From positions 1 to 43,355 of the forward strand of contig JAIXUT010000070.1 in assembly GCA_027483385.1 (NCBI GenBank): a stretch of DNA of 43,355 nucleotides. The letters run 5' to 3'. The position numbers and the translations under genes are program-made. Origin of the DNA: Alphaproteobacteria bacterium (GTDB taxonomy: Bacteria > Pseudomonadota > Alphaproteobacteria > UBA2136 > UBA6156). Under the pieces are notes generated by a model. It worked only from the letters and a program-made list of their open reading frames with translations. It made no database searches and had not been told where the DNA came from. Below are positions 10,049 through 21,053 of the stretch, piece after piece (the stretch's first letter is position 1; the number at the start of each line of letters is the position of its first letter).

Positions 10049-10741
10049 TTAATGCAGCACGCGCCCGCCTTTGCGGGGGGCTTGGTCGTCGTTCGGGCGG
10101 GATTCGTCTTCCAGTACAGCCACGCTGTCTTCACGGGTTTTGGTGTGCTTGGCTTTGGGAATATGCCGCTGCACGGCCTGCCAGACCGTGCGGTGGGTGG
10201 GGGAAACCTGGGCGCTGCCGATGGCATTTTCGGCCACCAAGACCAGCTCTAAGTTCTCGGCCAGCTCCAGCGTTTCCAGCTGATTGGGGCGCAGTTCGGC
10301 CACGTAGGCCAAAATTTGCAACGGCAACTGGGCGCCGGTGTCTTCATCGGTCATGGCCAGCAGTGGGGTGGCGGCCACGGCATCGGCGGCAAAGGTGCGG
10401 GAGGGCAGCAGATTGGTAAAGGTTTCGCTTAATTGGCGCTGCAGCGTGTGGCGCAGCGCGGTGGGCATATCCGGGTGCTTGCCAAGCCCTAGGCAGCTGA
10501 CAAACCGCGCCCGGGTGTCGTTCCCCACTTTGGGGCGCACCATAAGCAACTGCCGCTGGCCGCCCTGCCACAGCCACAGTACGGCCACACCCGCCAGCCC
10601 CACGGCATGGGCGGGGGCGAGCATCACGGGGCGTTCATAAAGCTTCGAAAAGACTTGATTCACCAAGCTTTGCCGCAAAGTTACCCACTGCTGCCAAAAT
10701 AACTGTAACGGCAGCTGCAACGGCTTTAATAGGTTTTGCAT
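10049..10741 (-). CDS. Hypothetical protein, possibly a degenerate NUDIX-like domain
   Basis: ATG at 10741 (MQNLLKPLQLPLQ). Segment LLMVRPKVGND..CLGLGKHPDMPTALRHTLQRQLSET resembles a degraded Nudix box. Stop codon abuts the mfd stop. Confidence 0.5.
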   Translation of the reverse strand: MQNLLKPLQLPLQLFWQQWVTLRQSLVNQVFSKLYERPVMLAPAHAVGLAGVAVLWLWQGGQRQLLMVRPKVGNDTRARFVSCLGLGKHPDMPTALRHTLQRQLSETFTNLLPSRTFAADAVAATPLLAMTDEDTGAQLPLQILAYVAELRPNQLETLELAENLELVLVAENAIGSAQVSPTHRTVWQAVQRHIPKAKHTKTREDSVAVLEDESRPNDDQAPRKGGRVLH

Positions 10742-10834
10742 AAAATCTCCCAACACGTTCTTTATAGGCGCCTTCCGGCAGGCCGACAAGAGGGGGGGCT
10801 TGCGCCCCGCCTACGGCTGCCCCACATTAGGGCC

Positions 10835-11053
10835 ATGACAGTTCTGTTTGGTCTTGCCCTGATTGCGCTTTTCATGCTGGCCTATGGCTATGGCCTGGTT
10901 GCCGCCTTTGCCATGTGGGCCATGGCGCTGGCGATGATTTTTTTGAACCCCGTGCCCGACCAAACCCTGACAATGTGGCTGGTGGTGGCAGGGCTTGCCG
11001 TCTTTGTCATTCAATTGGCGCTAGGCCTTAAGCCAGAAGAAAAGAAAAAATAG
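10835..11053 (+). CDS. Small membrane protein of unknown function (72 aa)
   Basis: ATG at 10835 inside ORF 10736..11053: MTVLFGLALIALFMLAYGYGLVAAFAMWAMALAMIFLN...LKPEEKKK; hydrophobic segments with a basic tail. Confidence 0.5.
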   Translation: MTVLFGLALIALFMLAYGYGLVAAFAMWAMALAMIFLNPVPDQTLTMWLVVAGLAVFVIQLALGLKPEEKKK

Positions 11054-11121
11054 CCCCCACGGCGGGCAGATTTAGATAGCTTTGGGCTAGGCTGCCCAAG
11101 CGTTTCGGCCTAATGTAAGCC

Positions 11122-13485
11122 ATGCTTGCCCTTTTTGAAGATTCCCGCCCCAACCCCTACGCCGCCTTGCTGGAAGGCCTTAACCCGCAGCAGCAGGCGG
11201 CGGTGCAGCATACCGAAGGGCCGCTGCTGGTGCTGGCTGGTGCAGGGACTGGCAAAACGGCGGTTCTCACGCGCCGGATTGCCTATATTTTGCTGACCCA
11301 AAGCGCCCAGCCGCAGGAAATTCTGGCCGTGACCTTCACCAACAAAGCGGCGAAGGAAATGGCCCACCGCACCGAGCAGCTGATTGGCTACCCGCCCAGC
11401 GGTATGTGGCTTGGCACTTTTCACCGTCTGGGCGTGCGGTTTTTGCGGGCCCATGCCGAGGCGGCAGGGCTACAAACGGGGTTTAATATTCTCGATACTG
11501 ACGACGTGAACCGCCTGGTGGTGCAGCTGGCGAAGGATTTTGACCTGGATAGTGCGCAGTACCCGCCGCGCCTGTTGGTCAGCTTGTTAAGCCGCTACAA
11601 GGATTACGGCTGGGCGCCAAGCGAAGTGCCGACCGACCAACTGGGCAGCCTGGGCGCCCGCATGCAGCGGTTTTATGAAGCGTACCAGAACCAATTGCGA
11701 GCCCTCAATGCCGTGGATTTTGGCGACCTGCTGCTGCAGCCCCTGCGGGTGCTGGAGCGCGAGGCCAGCATTCGGGAGCACTACCAAACCAGCCTGAAAT
11801 ATATTTTGGTGGATGAGTATCAAGACACCAACGTGGTGCAGTACCGCTGGTTGCAGCTGCTGGCCGCCAAGCACAAAAACCTGTGCGTGGTGGGGGATGA
11901 CGACCAAAGCATTTATAGCTGGCGCGGCGCGCAGGTGGCGAATATTTTACGCTTTGAAAAGGATTACGGCGGCACCAACGGTGGCGTTGAAGTGGTGCGG
12001 CTGGAACAGAACTACCGCAGCACGGGGCATATTCTGGCGGCTGCGAACGGGATTATTGGCCATAACCAGCAGCGCCACGGCAAGGAACTGTGGACAGACG
12101 CAGGCGACGGCGACAAGGTGGAATTGCATGCGTGCTTCGATGACCGCGAGGAAGCCCGCTTTGTGGCCGAAACGGCAGCTAAATTTGCCCGCAGCGGTGG
12201 CAAGTTTCAGCAGGTGGCGGCCTTGGTGCGCACGGCAGCCCAAACGCGTAGCTTGGAAGAAGCCCTGATTCGGAGCGGCATTCCGTACATTGTGGTAGGA
12301 GGTTTAAAATTTTACGAGCGTAAGGAAATCCGGGACGCCTTGGCCTACTTGCGGCTGGTGGTGCAGCCGCGTGATGACTTGGCCTTTATGCGGATTATTA
12401 ATGTGCCGCGCCGCAGTGTGGGCGAGGTGACGATGGCCACCATTACGGCGGCCGCGCGGGAACATAGTGAAAGCCTACTGGCCGCCACCGCACGCTTGCA
12501 CGCAGCGGGCGAGTGGGGCGGAAAACTTGGCGCTGCGTTGGGTACGTTTTTGGAGCAACTGAAAAACTGGCAACTGCTGGCCCAGACCACCAGCCCCGAC
12601 CAGCTGGCCGAGCGCGTGCTGGAAGAAAGCGGTTACTTGGCCATGCTGCGCGATGACAAGGAAAACAGTAAAGCCGATGGCGACGGCGCCGACGGCAAAG
12701 CGCGGATTGAGAACCTGAAAGAATTGCTGCGCGCGCTGCAGGAATACCCAGATGTGCCGAGTTTTCTTGATCACGTCGCGCTGGTGGCCGACGCCGACAC
12801 CAAGGCCGATGGCGATAACATGAGCCTGATGACCATGCACGCCGCCAAGGGGCTGGAATTCCCGCTGGTATTTTTGCCGGGCTTTGAGGAAGGGCTGTTT
12901 CCAAACCAGCGCGCGCTGAACGAGGAAGGCCAAAAAGGGCTGGAAGAAGAGCGCCGGCTGGCCTACGTGGCGCTGACCCGTGCGCGGCAGAAGCTGATTA
13001 TTTCCTACGCCAATGCGCGGCGCCTGTGGGGCCAGATGCTGCCAGGCGCCCCCAGCCGCTTTTTAAGTGAAATCCCGCCCGCGCATTTGCAAATTGTGAA
13101 CAGCGGGATGGCGCGGCCCAACTATGGTTTTGCCAGTGGAGGCGGCTACGGCAGTTCCCCAAATTATGGGGGCAGTGCGTATGGCGGCCAGCGGCCAGCG
13201 GTGGGCAGCCGCGCCGACTCCCGCACCAGCAAGTACGGCGGCAGCGACTACGCCAGGTCGGCCACGCCATTGGTGCCGCTGACCAATGCGCCCAGCCAAA
13301 CTACACCGAGCCTGAGCGACGCCAACTGGCAGGTGGGGGAAAAGGTCTTTCATCAAAAATTTGGCAACGGGCGGCTGTTGGCGGTAGAAGGTAACGGCGA
13401 GGCCGCACGGCTCACCGTCAATTTCACCCACGCGGGCAACAAAACGCTGGTGGCGGGTTTGGCGAAACTGGAAAAGGTGGCCTAG
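11122..13485 (+). CDS. UvrD/PcrA/Rep family SF1A DNA helicase
   Basis: LNPQQQAAVQHTEGPLLVLAGAGTGKT, VDEYQDTN, GDDDQSIYSWRGA, MTMHAAKGLEFP, VALTRAR; C-terminal Tudor-like WQVGEKVFHQKFGNGRLLAVEG. Confidence 0.96.
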   Translation: MLALFEDSRPNPYAALLEGLNPQQQAAVQHTEGPLLVLAGAGTGKTAVLTRRIAYILLTQSAQPQEILAVTFTNKAAKEMAHRTEQLIGYPPSGMWLGTFHRLGVRFLRAHAEAAGLQTGFNILDTDDVNRLVVQLAKDFDLDSAQYPPRLLVSLLSRYKDYGWAPSEVPTDQLGSLGARMQRFYEAYQNQLRALNAVDFGDLLLQPLRVLEREASIREHYQTSLKYILVDEYQDTNVVQYRWLQLLAAKHKNLCVVGDDDQSIYSWRGAQVANILRFEKDYGGTNGGVEVVRLEQNYRSTGHILAAANGIIGHNQQRHGKELWTDAGDGDKVELHACFDDREEARFVAETAAKFARSGGKFQQVAALVRTAAQTRSLEEALIRSGIPYIVVGGLKFYERKEIRDALAYLRLVVQPRDDLAFMRIINVPRRSVGEVTMATITAAAREHSESLLAATARLHAAGEWGGKLGAALGTFLEQLKNWQLLAQTTSPDQLAERVLEESGYLAMLRDDKENSKADGDGADGKARIENLKELLRALQEYPDVPSFLDHVALVADADTKADGDNMSLMTMHAAKGLEFPLVFLPGFEEGLFPNQRALNEEGQKGLEEERRLAYVALTRARQKLIISYANARRLWGQMLPGAPSRFLSEIPPAHLQIVNSGMARPNYGFASGGGYGSSPNYGGSAYGGQRPAVGSRADSRTSKYGGSDYARSATPLVPLTNAPSQTTPSLSDANWQVGEKVFHQKFGNGRLLAVEGNGEAARLTVNFTHAGNKTLVAGLAKLEKVA

Positions 13486-13488
13486 GCA

Positions 13489-14343
13489 ATGGAACTTTTA
13501 AACTGGTTCTGGGTGATGCTGCACAGCCTGGCTTATGGGGTGGTGCTGGGTTTAATTTTGGCGCTGCTTTTCACCCTTTGGGCCTGGCGGGCGGGGTACG
13601 GCTGGCAAAGTTTGTGGGGCGTGGTGCTGGCAGGGGCAGTGGTGCTGGTACTGGCGGCAGGCCTTGGGGTTTTGTTGCCAACCGCAGCGCCCGCGCTGCC
13701 GCAAGGTTCTAGCCTGCGGGTGGCACAGCTCAATACCCTATTTTACACTGCCGCACGCCCTGAAAAGTTAGCTTTTGCTGCGCGCAGCGGGGCCCAGGTG
13801 GTGAGCCTGCAGGAGGTGAACCCGGCATTGGCGGCGCAGCTGCCAAGCATCAGTGGCACCTACCCGTTTCAACTGCTAACCCGCGACCGTTTGCCCATGG
13901 CGCTGTTAAGTATTTACCCGCTCACCCGCACCCAGGCGTGGGGCGAGCGGGCAGTGATGTACCATGTGGCGCGGCCTGCTTTGCAGGGCGGCGCGTTTTA
14001 TGTCCTGCAGGCCCATTCGCAGTCGCCTTACAGTATCGCGGCAGTGCGCGAACGCGATGCGACTTTAAATACGCTGATGAAAGCTCTCCCCAATCTGCCA
14101 CGGCCCCTGCTGCTGGTGGGTGATTTCAATACCGTGCCATGGGACGCTGCCCTTGCTCCCCTGCAAGGCCAATTCAAGCTAGCGGGCGACTGGCGCGGCT
14201 GGCTGCCAAGCTTCCCAAGCTTTATACCCTTAACCCCGATCGACCACCTCTGGGCCTCGGTACCGCACTGGCCTGAGTCTTCGGTGCAGCGGGTGCGCGT
14301 GGCGGGGAGTGACCATGTGGGGCTGGTGGTGGATTTTAAATAA
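13489..14343 (+). CDS. Endonuclease/exonuclease/phosphatase (EEP) family protein, membrane-anchored
   Basis: N-terminal TM segments, then RVAQLNTLF, VVSLQEVNP, LLVGDFNTVPWD, GSDHVGLVVDF. Confidence 0.85.
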   Translation: MELLNWFWVMLHSLAYGVVLGLILALLFTLWAWRAGYGWQSLWGVVLAGAVVLVLAAGLGVLLPTAAPALPQGSSLRVAQLNTLFYTAARPEKLAFAARSGAQVVSLQEVNPALAAQLPSISGTYPFQLLTRDRLPMALLSIYPLTRTQAWGERAVMYHVARPALQGGAFYVLQAHSQSPYSIAAVRERDATLNTLMKALPNLPRPLLLVGDFNTVPWDAALAPLQGQFKLAGDWRGWLPSFPSFIPLTPIDHLWASVPHWPESSVQRVRVAGSDHVGLVVDFK

Positions 14344-14375
14344 AAAGGGCCCCGCTCCGGAAAAGGAGCGGGACC
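14342..14375 (-). terminator. Rho-independent terminator for the minus-strand gene ending at 14400
   Basis: On the minus strand GGTCCCGCTCC-TTTTCC-GGAGCGGGGCC (11-bp stem with one G-T) followed by CTTTTTA. Confidence 0.85.
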
Positions 14376-14399
14376 AAGGACACGGGTAATAGCCAGCAG

Positions 14400-14957
14400 T
14401 CAGCGAGAGACCACCCGTTTGGCTGGAAGGGAAACATGGTAGAGGTTGCTGAAGCCGCTGCCAGTTGTCCACAGCCGACCCGTGATGCTGTCCGCTTCAC
14501 GCCTCGTGATAAAAAGGAGGCGATTTTGAGTCAGCACCGTGGGAGAACCACGGAGTTGAAAAGATAACACCCTGCAGGACAGCGAAATCACATCGGCTGG
14601 GCGTTCTTCTGGCAAGTCTCCTGCAAAAGTGCCGCACTTGATGAAATTGTCGACACTCACGGCAATTTCGTCGGTGGCCATTTCAGTGACCCACAGCGGA
14701 ACTTTGTAGGCGTTTTCACGCAGCCACGGCATCAGTTTTGCCCAATCACTCTGCGCCGGTACCCGCGATGAAGAACGCGATGAAGGTGCGGTGAAGCCTA
14801 AACGCAGCCCCATCATCGAGATGAGATGATCGGCATGCGCTTGCGTCAGCTCGTAGGGCTTGGGCGGTGGCAGGGGGGTGGCCAAGGCCGCGCCTCCCAT
14901 CATCAGGCCCGCGTTTCCAAAAACTAGGCACAGCAAGATAACTTTCAGGATCTTCAT
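14400..14957 (-). CDS. Hypothetical secreted protein
   Basis: ATG at 14957 (MKILKVILLCLVFGNAGLMMGGAALA, signal peptide) with a strong terminator downstream. Confidence 0.6.
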   Translation of the reverse strand: MKILKVILLCLVFGNAGLMMGGAALATPLPPPKPYELTQAHADHLISMMGLRLGFTAPSSRSSSRVPAQSDWAKLMPWLRENAYKVPLWVTEMATDEIAVSVDNFIKCGTFAGDLPEERPADVISLSCRVLSFQLRGSPTVLTQNRLLFITRREADSITGRLWTTGSGFSNLYHVSLPAKRVVSR

Positions 14958-15080
14958 GTCAGCCCTCCAAGCAGACAGATTAAGGAAACGCGGTGATGAT
15001 ACGAAGCAGTAAGCTTGCCGAAAGCTTATTTGCTGCACAAGGGGGTGGCCCAACTTTCTTTTTTTTGGCAGGATGCGCCT

Positions 15081-15932
15081 ATGAAGACTTTGCATCTCGG
15101 CGCCAGTGGCGTGCAGCCAGTGTTAATGGCGCAAAACCTGCCACTGGTGCTGATAGCGGGCACCTGTGCGCTGGAAAGCCGCGATACCACCCTGCGAACT
15201 GCCGAAACGCTGCAGGAGGTCTGTCAAAACCTCGGCATCGGGCTGATTTACAAGGGCAGCTTCGATAAGGCCAACCGCACCAGCGGGGCAGGGGCGAGGG
15301 GCCTTGGGCTGCATGAGGGCTTAGAAGTCTTGGCCGAAGTGCGGCGCACGTTTGGTCTGCCAGTATTAACCGACGTGCACGAAACCATTCAGGTGCCTAC
15401 CGTGGCCGAAGTGGTGGATGTGCTGCAAATCCCCGCCTTTCTGGCCCGCCAGACCGACTTACTGGTGGCCTGTGGGCAAGCGGTGGCGGGACAGGTGGGT
15501 AAGGCGGTGAACTTGAAAAAGGGCCAATTTATGGCGCCGAACGATATGACCCCCGCCGCGCAAAAAATTGCCAGCACGGGTTGCGACCAAATTATCCTCA
15601 CCGAGCGCGGTACCAGCTTTGGCTATGGCGATCTGGTGGTGGATTACCGCGGCTTTCAGATCATGGCCGCCAGTGGTTGGCCGGTGGTGTTCGATATCAC
15701 GCACAGCATCATGCGCCCCAGCGGCAAGGGCGACAGCAGCACGGGCGACCGCGCCTTTGCGCCAGCCTTGGCCCGCGCGGCGGTGGGGGTGGGCGTGGCC
15801 GGGCTGTTTGCCGAAACCCACCCCGACCCAAGCCGCGCCATTTCCGATGCCGACACGCAGCTGCCGCTGGATACTATGCACGATTTCCTGCGCCCGCTGG
15901 TCGAGCTGGATAAACTGGTGAAGGGGTGCTGA
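15081..15932 (+). CDS. kdsA: 3-deoxy-8-phosphooctulonate synthase (KDO-8-P synthase)
   Basis: LVLIAGTCALESRDTTL, YKGSFDKANRTS, LPVLTDVHE, IPAFLARQTDL, ERGTSFGYGDLVVD. Start at ATG 15081 is more likely than 15015. Confidence 0.95.
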   Translation: MKTLHLGASGVQPVLMAQNLPLVLIAGTCALESRDTTLRTAETLQEVCQNLGIGLIYKGSFDKANRTSGAGARGLGLHEGLEVLAEVRRTFGLPVLTDVHETIQVPTVAEVVDVLQIPAFLARQTDLLVACGQAVAGQVGKAVNLKKGQFMAPNDMTPAAQKIASTGCDQIILTERGTSFGYGDLVVDYRGFQIMAASGWPVVFDITHSIMRPSGKGDSSTGDRAFAPALARAAVGVGVAGLFAETHPDPSRAISDADTQLPLDTMHDFLRPLVELDKLVKGC

Positions 15933-16285
15933 TGCCGCATTCGGTGCTGTGGCAATGGATCGCGCCACGCTGGCGCGGCTGGGTGCTGCCCGGGATGGTG
16001 ATACTGCTTATGCTTTATACTGCTGACCAACTCTTTACCGGCGAACGCGGTATGGTAACTTGGCGCGTGATGCGCAGCCAGATTGCCGATTTGCAAGCCG
16101 ATATTGCGCAAATTGAACGCCAAAATGCTACCCTGAACGGCCAGATTGACCGCTTGAAAGGCGTGAAGCAACCCGATGGTAGTTTTTCTCCGCCCGATAA
16201 GGATTTTGTGGATGAACTGCTCCGCCGCGATTTGGGAGTATTGAAAGACGGCGAAGCGGTGATATTGCTCGAAGGAACCCGTTAA
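15932..16285 (+). CDS. ftsB: Septum formation initiator family protein, FtsB-like
   Basis: Single TM followed by a coiled coil and ELLRRDLGVLKDGEAVILL; TGATG overlap with the kdsA stop. Confidence 0.75.
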   Translation: MPHSVLWQWIAPRWRGWVLPGMVILLMLYTADQLFTGERGMVTWRVMRSQIADLQADIAQIERQNATLNGQIDRLKGVKQPDGSFSPPDKDFVDELLRRDLGVLKDGEAVILLEGTR

Positions 16286-16288
16286 CTC

Positions 16289-17313
16289 ATGCGCCAGGCC
16301 TACGTGGTGAGTGGTCGCTGGCGAAGAAAAATTATTTGCACCGAGCTTGTATCGCAACCTCTGATGCCAGGTACTGTGCGTGTAAAGGTGAACTATATTG
16401 GGGTTAATTTTGCCGATACCATCGTGCACAAGGGCCTTTATGCGGCGGCGAAAAACTGTACGAATATAACGCCAGGTTTTGAGTTTGTCGGTGAAGTTAT
16501 TGAAGCATCGCCACAGACGCATTTTCATAGTGGCGACAAGGTTTTTGGCCTGACATTATTTGGTGCCTACACCACTGAAATTGTTGTTACACAGGAACAA
16601 TTACGTAAAATTCCAGCTGGCTGGCAAGCGGCTGAAGCAGCAGGTATGTTGGTGGCCCACCTGACAGCCATGCATGCCCTTAAATCGGCTGCGCATTTAC
16701 AGGCTGGCGATAAAGTTTTGGTACATTCTGCTGCTGGTGGGGTAGGATTGGCGTTAACACAGCTGGCGTTGCACCGTGGTTTAACTGTGTATGGGGTGGT
16801 TGGCACAGCCTCAAAAATTGCAATCGTCAAATACTTTGGCGCAGTTGCAGTGGTTTTGAAAGATCGGTGCTGGCATGCCCTTAATTTACTGAAGGCTCCA
16901 TTATTTCAGGCAATTTTTGATAGCAATGGAATAACAACGCCACGTAAAGGTTTAGAGCATTTAAACCCAACGGGAAGCTTGGTGATATACGGCTTTGGCG
17001 ATATTCTGCCACGAAGACGTAGCATTCAGTGGCTTAAGATTTTGATGCAGGCTTGCCGCGTGCCGCGTATTTCATTGCTTAAGTTAACGGCGCATAACCA
17101 CGCTGTGGTTGGCTTTAATCTGGCGTTTTTGTTTAATCATCAGCAGCTACTGGGAACGTACTTTGACCAGCTGCTAGAATTAATGGAGCAAGGCAAAATC
17201 AAATCATTACCGAGCATCATTATGCCTTTCAATGATGTTGGGTCAGCACATGAGCTGATTTGTTCAGGCCTATCCCAGGGCAAAATTATTTTGCAAATTG
17301 ATCGGGGCTGTCC

Positions 17314-17317
<4 letters not shown>
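16289..17317 (+). CDS. Zinc-independent MDR/quinone oxidoreductase-like protein
   Basis: MDR fold: [58 protein letters not shown]. Noticeably lower GC than its neighbours. Confidence 0.85.
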
Positions 17318-20286
<2,969 letters not shown>

Positions 20287-20342
20287 GAGATGTTAGTACC
20301 ACGCCTGAAATAAAGCGGGGAGGGGGAAAATTGAAAAATGTG

Positions 20343-20377
20343 CAAAAATTTACCTCCTCGGCCGGGGCCGAGGAGGT
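20343..20377 (-). terminator. Rho-independent terminator
   Basis: Perfect 11-bp stem ACCTCCTCGGC-CCCG-GCCGAGGAGGT on the minus strand, followed by AAATTTTTG; just downstream of the stop at 20388. Confidence 0.85.
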
Positions 20378-20387
20378 GCGTCGTGCG

Positions 20388-20690
20388 TCAGGCCGAGGCC
20401 TGGAGTTCTGGTGAAGTGGGCTTGGGCGTGGGCCGCTTCACTTGGGCCCGCACCGCAATAGCGCGGATATCGCTTTCCGGCAGTCGGTGCAGCCCCATGC
20501 TTTCATCCATGAACCACAGCAGGTTGCTACGGTCGAGAATGAGGCGCTGCGCGCGGAGGGCGGGCGGCATGTTGCGCAAGGCCTTGACCGCGGTTTTGAG
20601 CTTGCGGGGTTTGTCCTTGGTGTAGATGAACGCCACCTTGGTGCCGTTCATCACGCATTGCAGTACGCGGTTCAGGGGCCAGATACTCAT
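20388..20690 (-). CDS. Hypothetical basic protein (100 aa)
   Basis: ATG at 20690 overlaps the upstream gene's TGA (ATGA); followed by a strong terminator. No family recognised. Confidence 0.6.
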   Translation of the reverse strand: MSIWPLNRVLQCVMNGTKVAFIYTKDKPRKLKTAVKALRNMPPALRAQRLILDRSNLLWFMDESMGLHRLPESDIRAIAVRAQVKRPTPKPTSPELQASA

Positions 20691-20986
20691 TCCACCACCT
20701 GCTGGTTTAGCCATGCATGCACGACCCTGGCCAACGGCGTGGTATCTTGTAACGGGATGTCGGTGCCCGTATCAGGGCAATACACGCGCAGGATAGTGGC
20801 GGGTGGTTTGGGTACCCAGACCACCGATTCTCGCTCAGCACACTGACGCGACTGAGTAAAAAACACTTCTTTGGCGGCACCAATTTCTGGCAAAACCGCA
20901 ATTTCGGTAACGGAGGGTTCTCCCAATACCGGACGCAGGATACGCAACACGCGATGCACGCGGTCAGTGACTAAAAGTTCGGCCAT
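20687..20986 (-). CDS. Hypothetical protein (99 aa)
   Basis: Clean ORF, MAELLVTDRVHRVLRILRPVLGEPSVTEIAVLPEIG..., translationally coupled to the downstream small gene; divergent from rsh. Confidence 0.6.
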   Translation of the reverse strand: MAELLVTDRVHRVLRILRPVLGEPSVTEIAVLPEIGAAKEVFFTQSRQCAERESVVWVPKPPATILRVYCPDTGTDIPLQDTTPLARVVHAWLNQQVVE

Positions 20987-21053
20987 GGGAAATCTCCTTC
21001 TGGCGTGGGTTAAAGCGGGTTGCCTTAAAAACCGCCTTGCGCCACAATGGCGT

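Noticed and set aside
10742-10834. GC-rich gap with CGCCTTCCGGCAGGCC and GGGGCTTGCGCCCC hairpin
   Set aside because: Considered a repetitive palindromic element or terminator; only one copy seen in the window and no T-run follows the hairpin, so unsupported.
15656-16528. 290-aa minus-strand ORF
   Set aside because: Antisense to kdsA, ftsB and the MDR gene; spans three real genes, no recognisable motif.
20287-20342. Possible SOS box upstream of uvrA
   Set aside because: No GTTC-N7-GTTC or GAAC-N7-GAAC motif found in the region.
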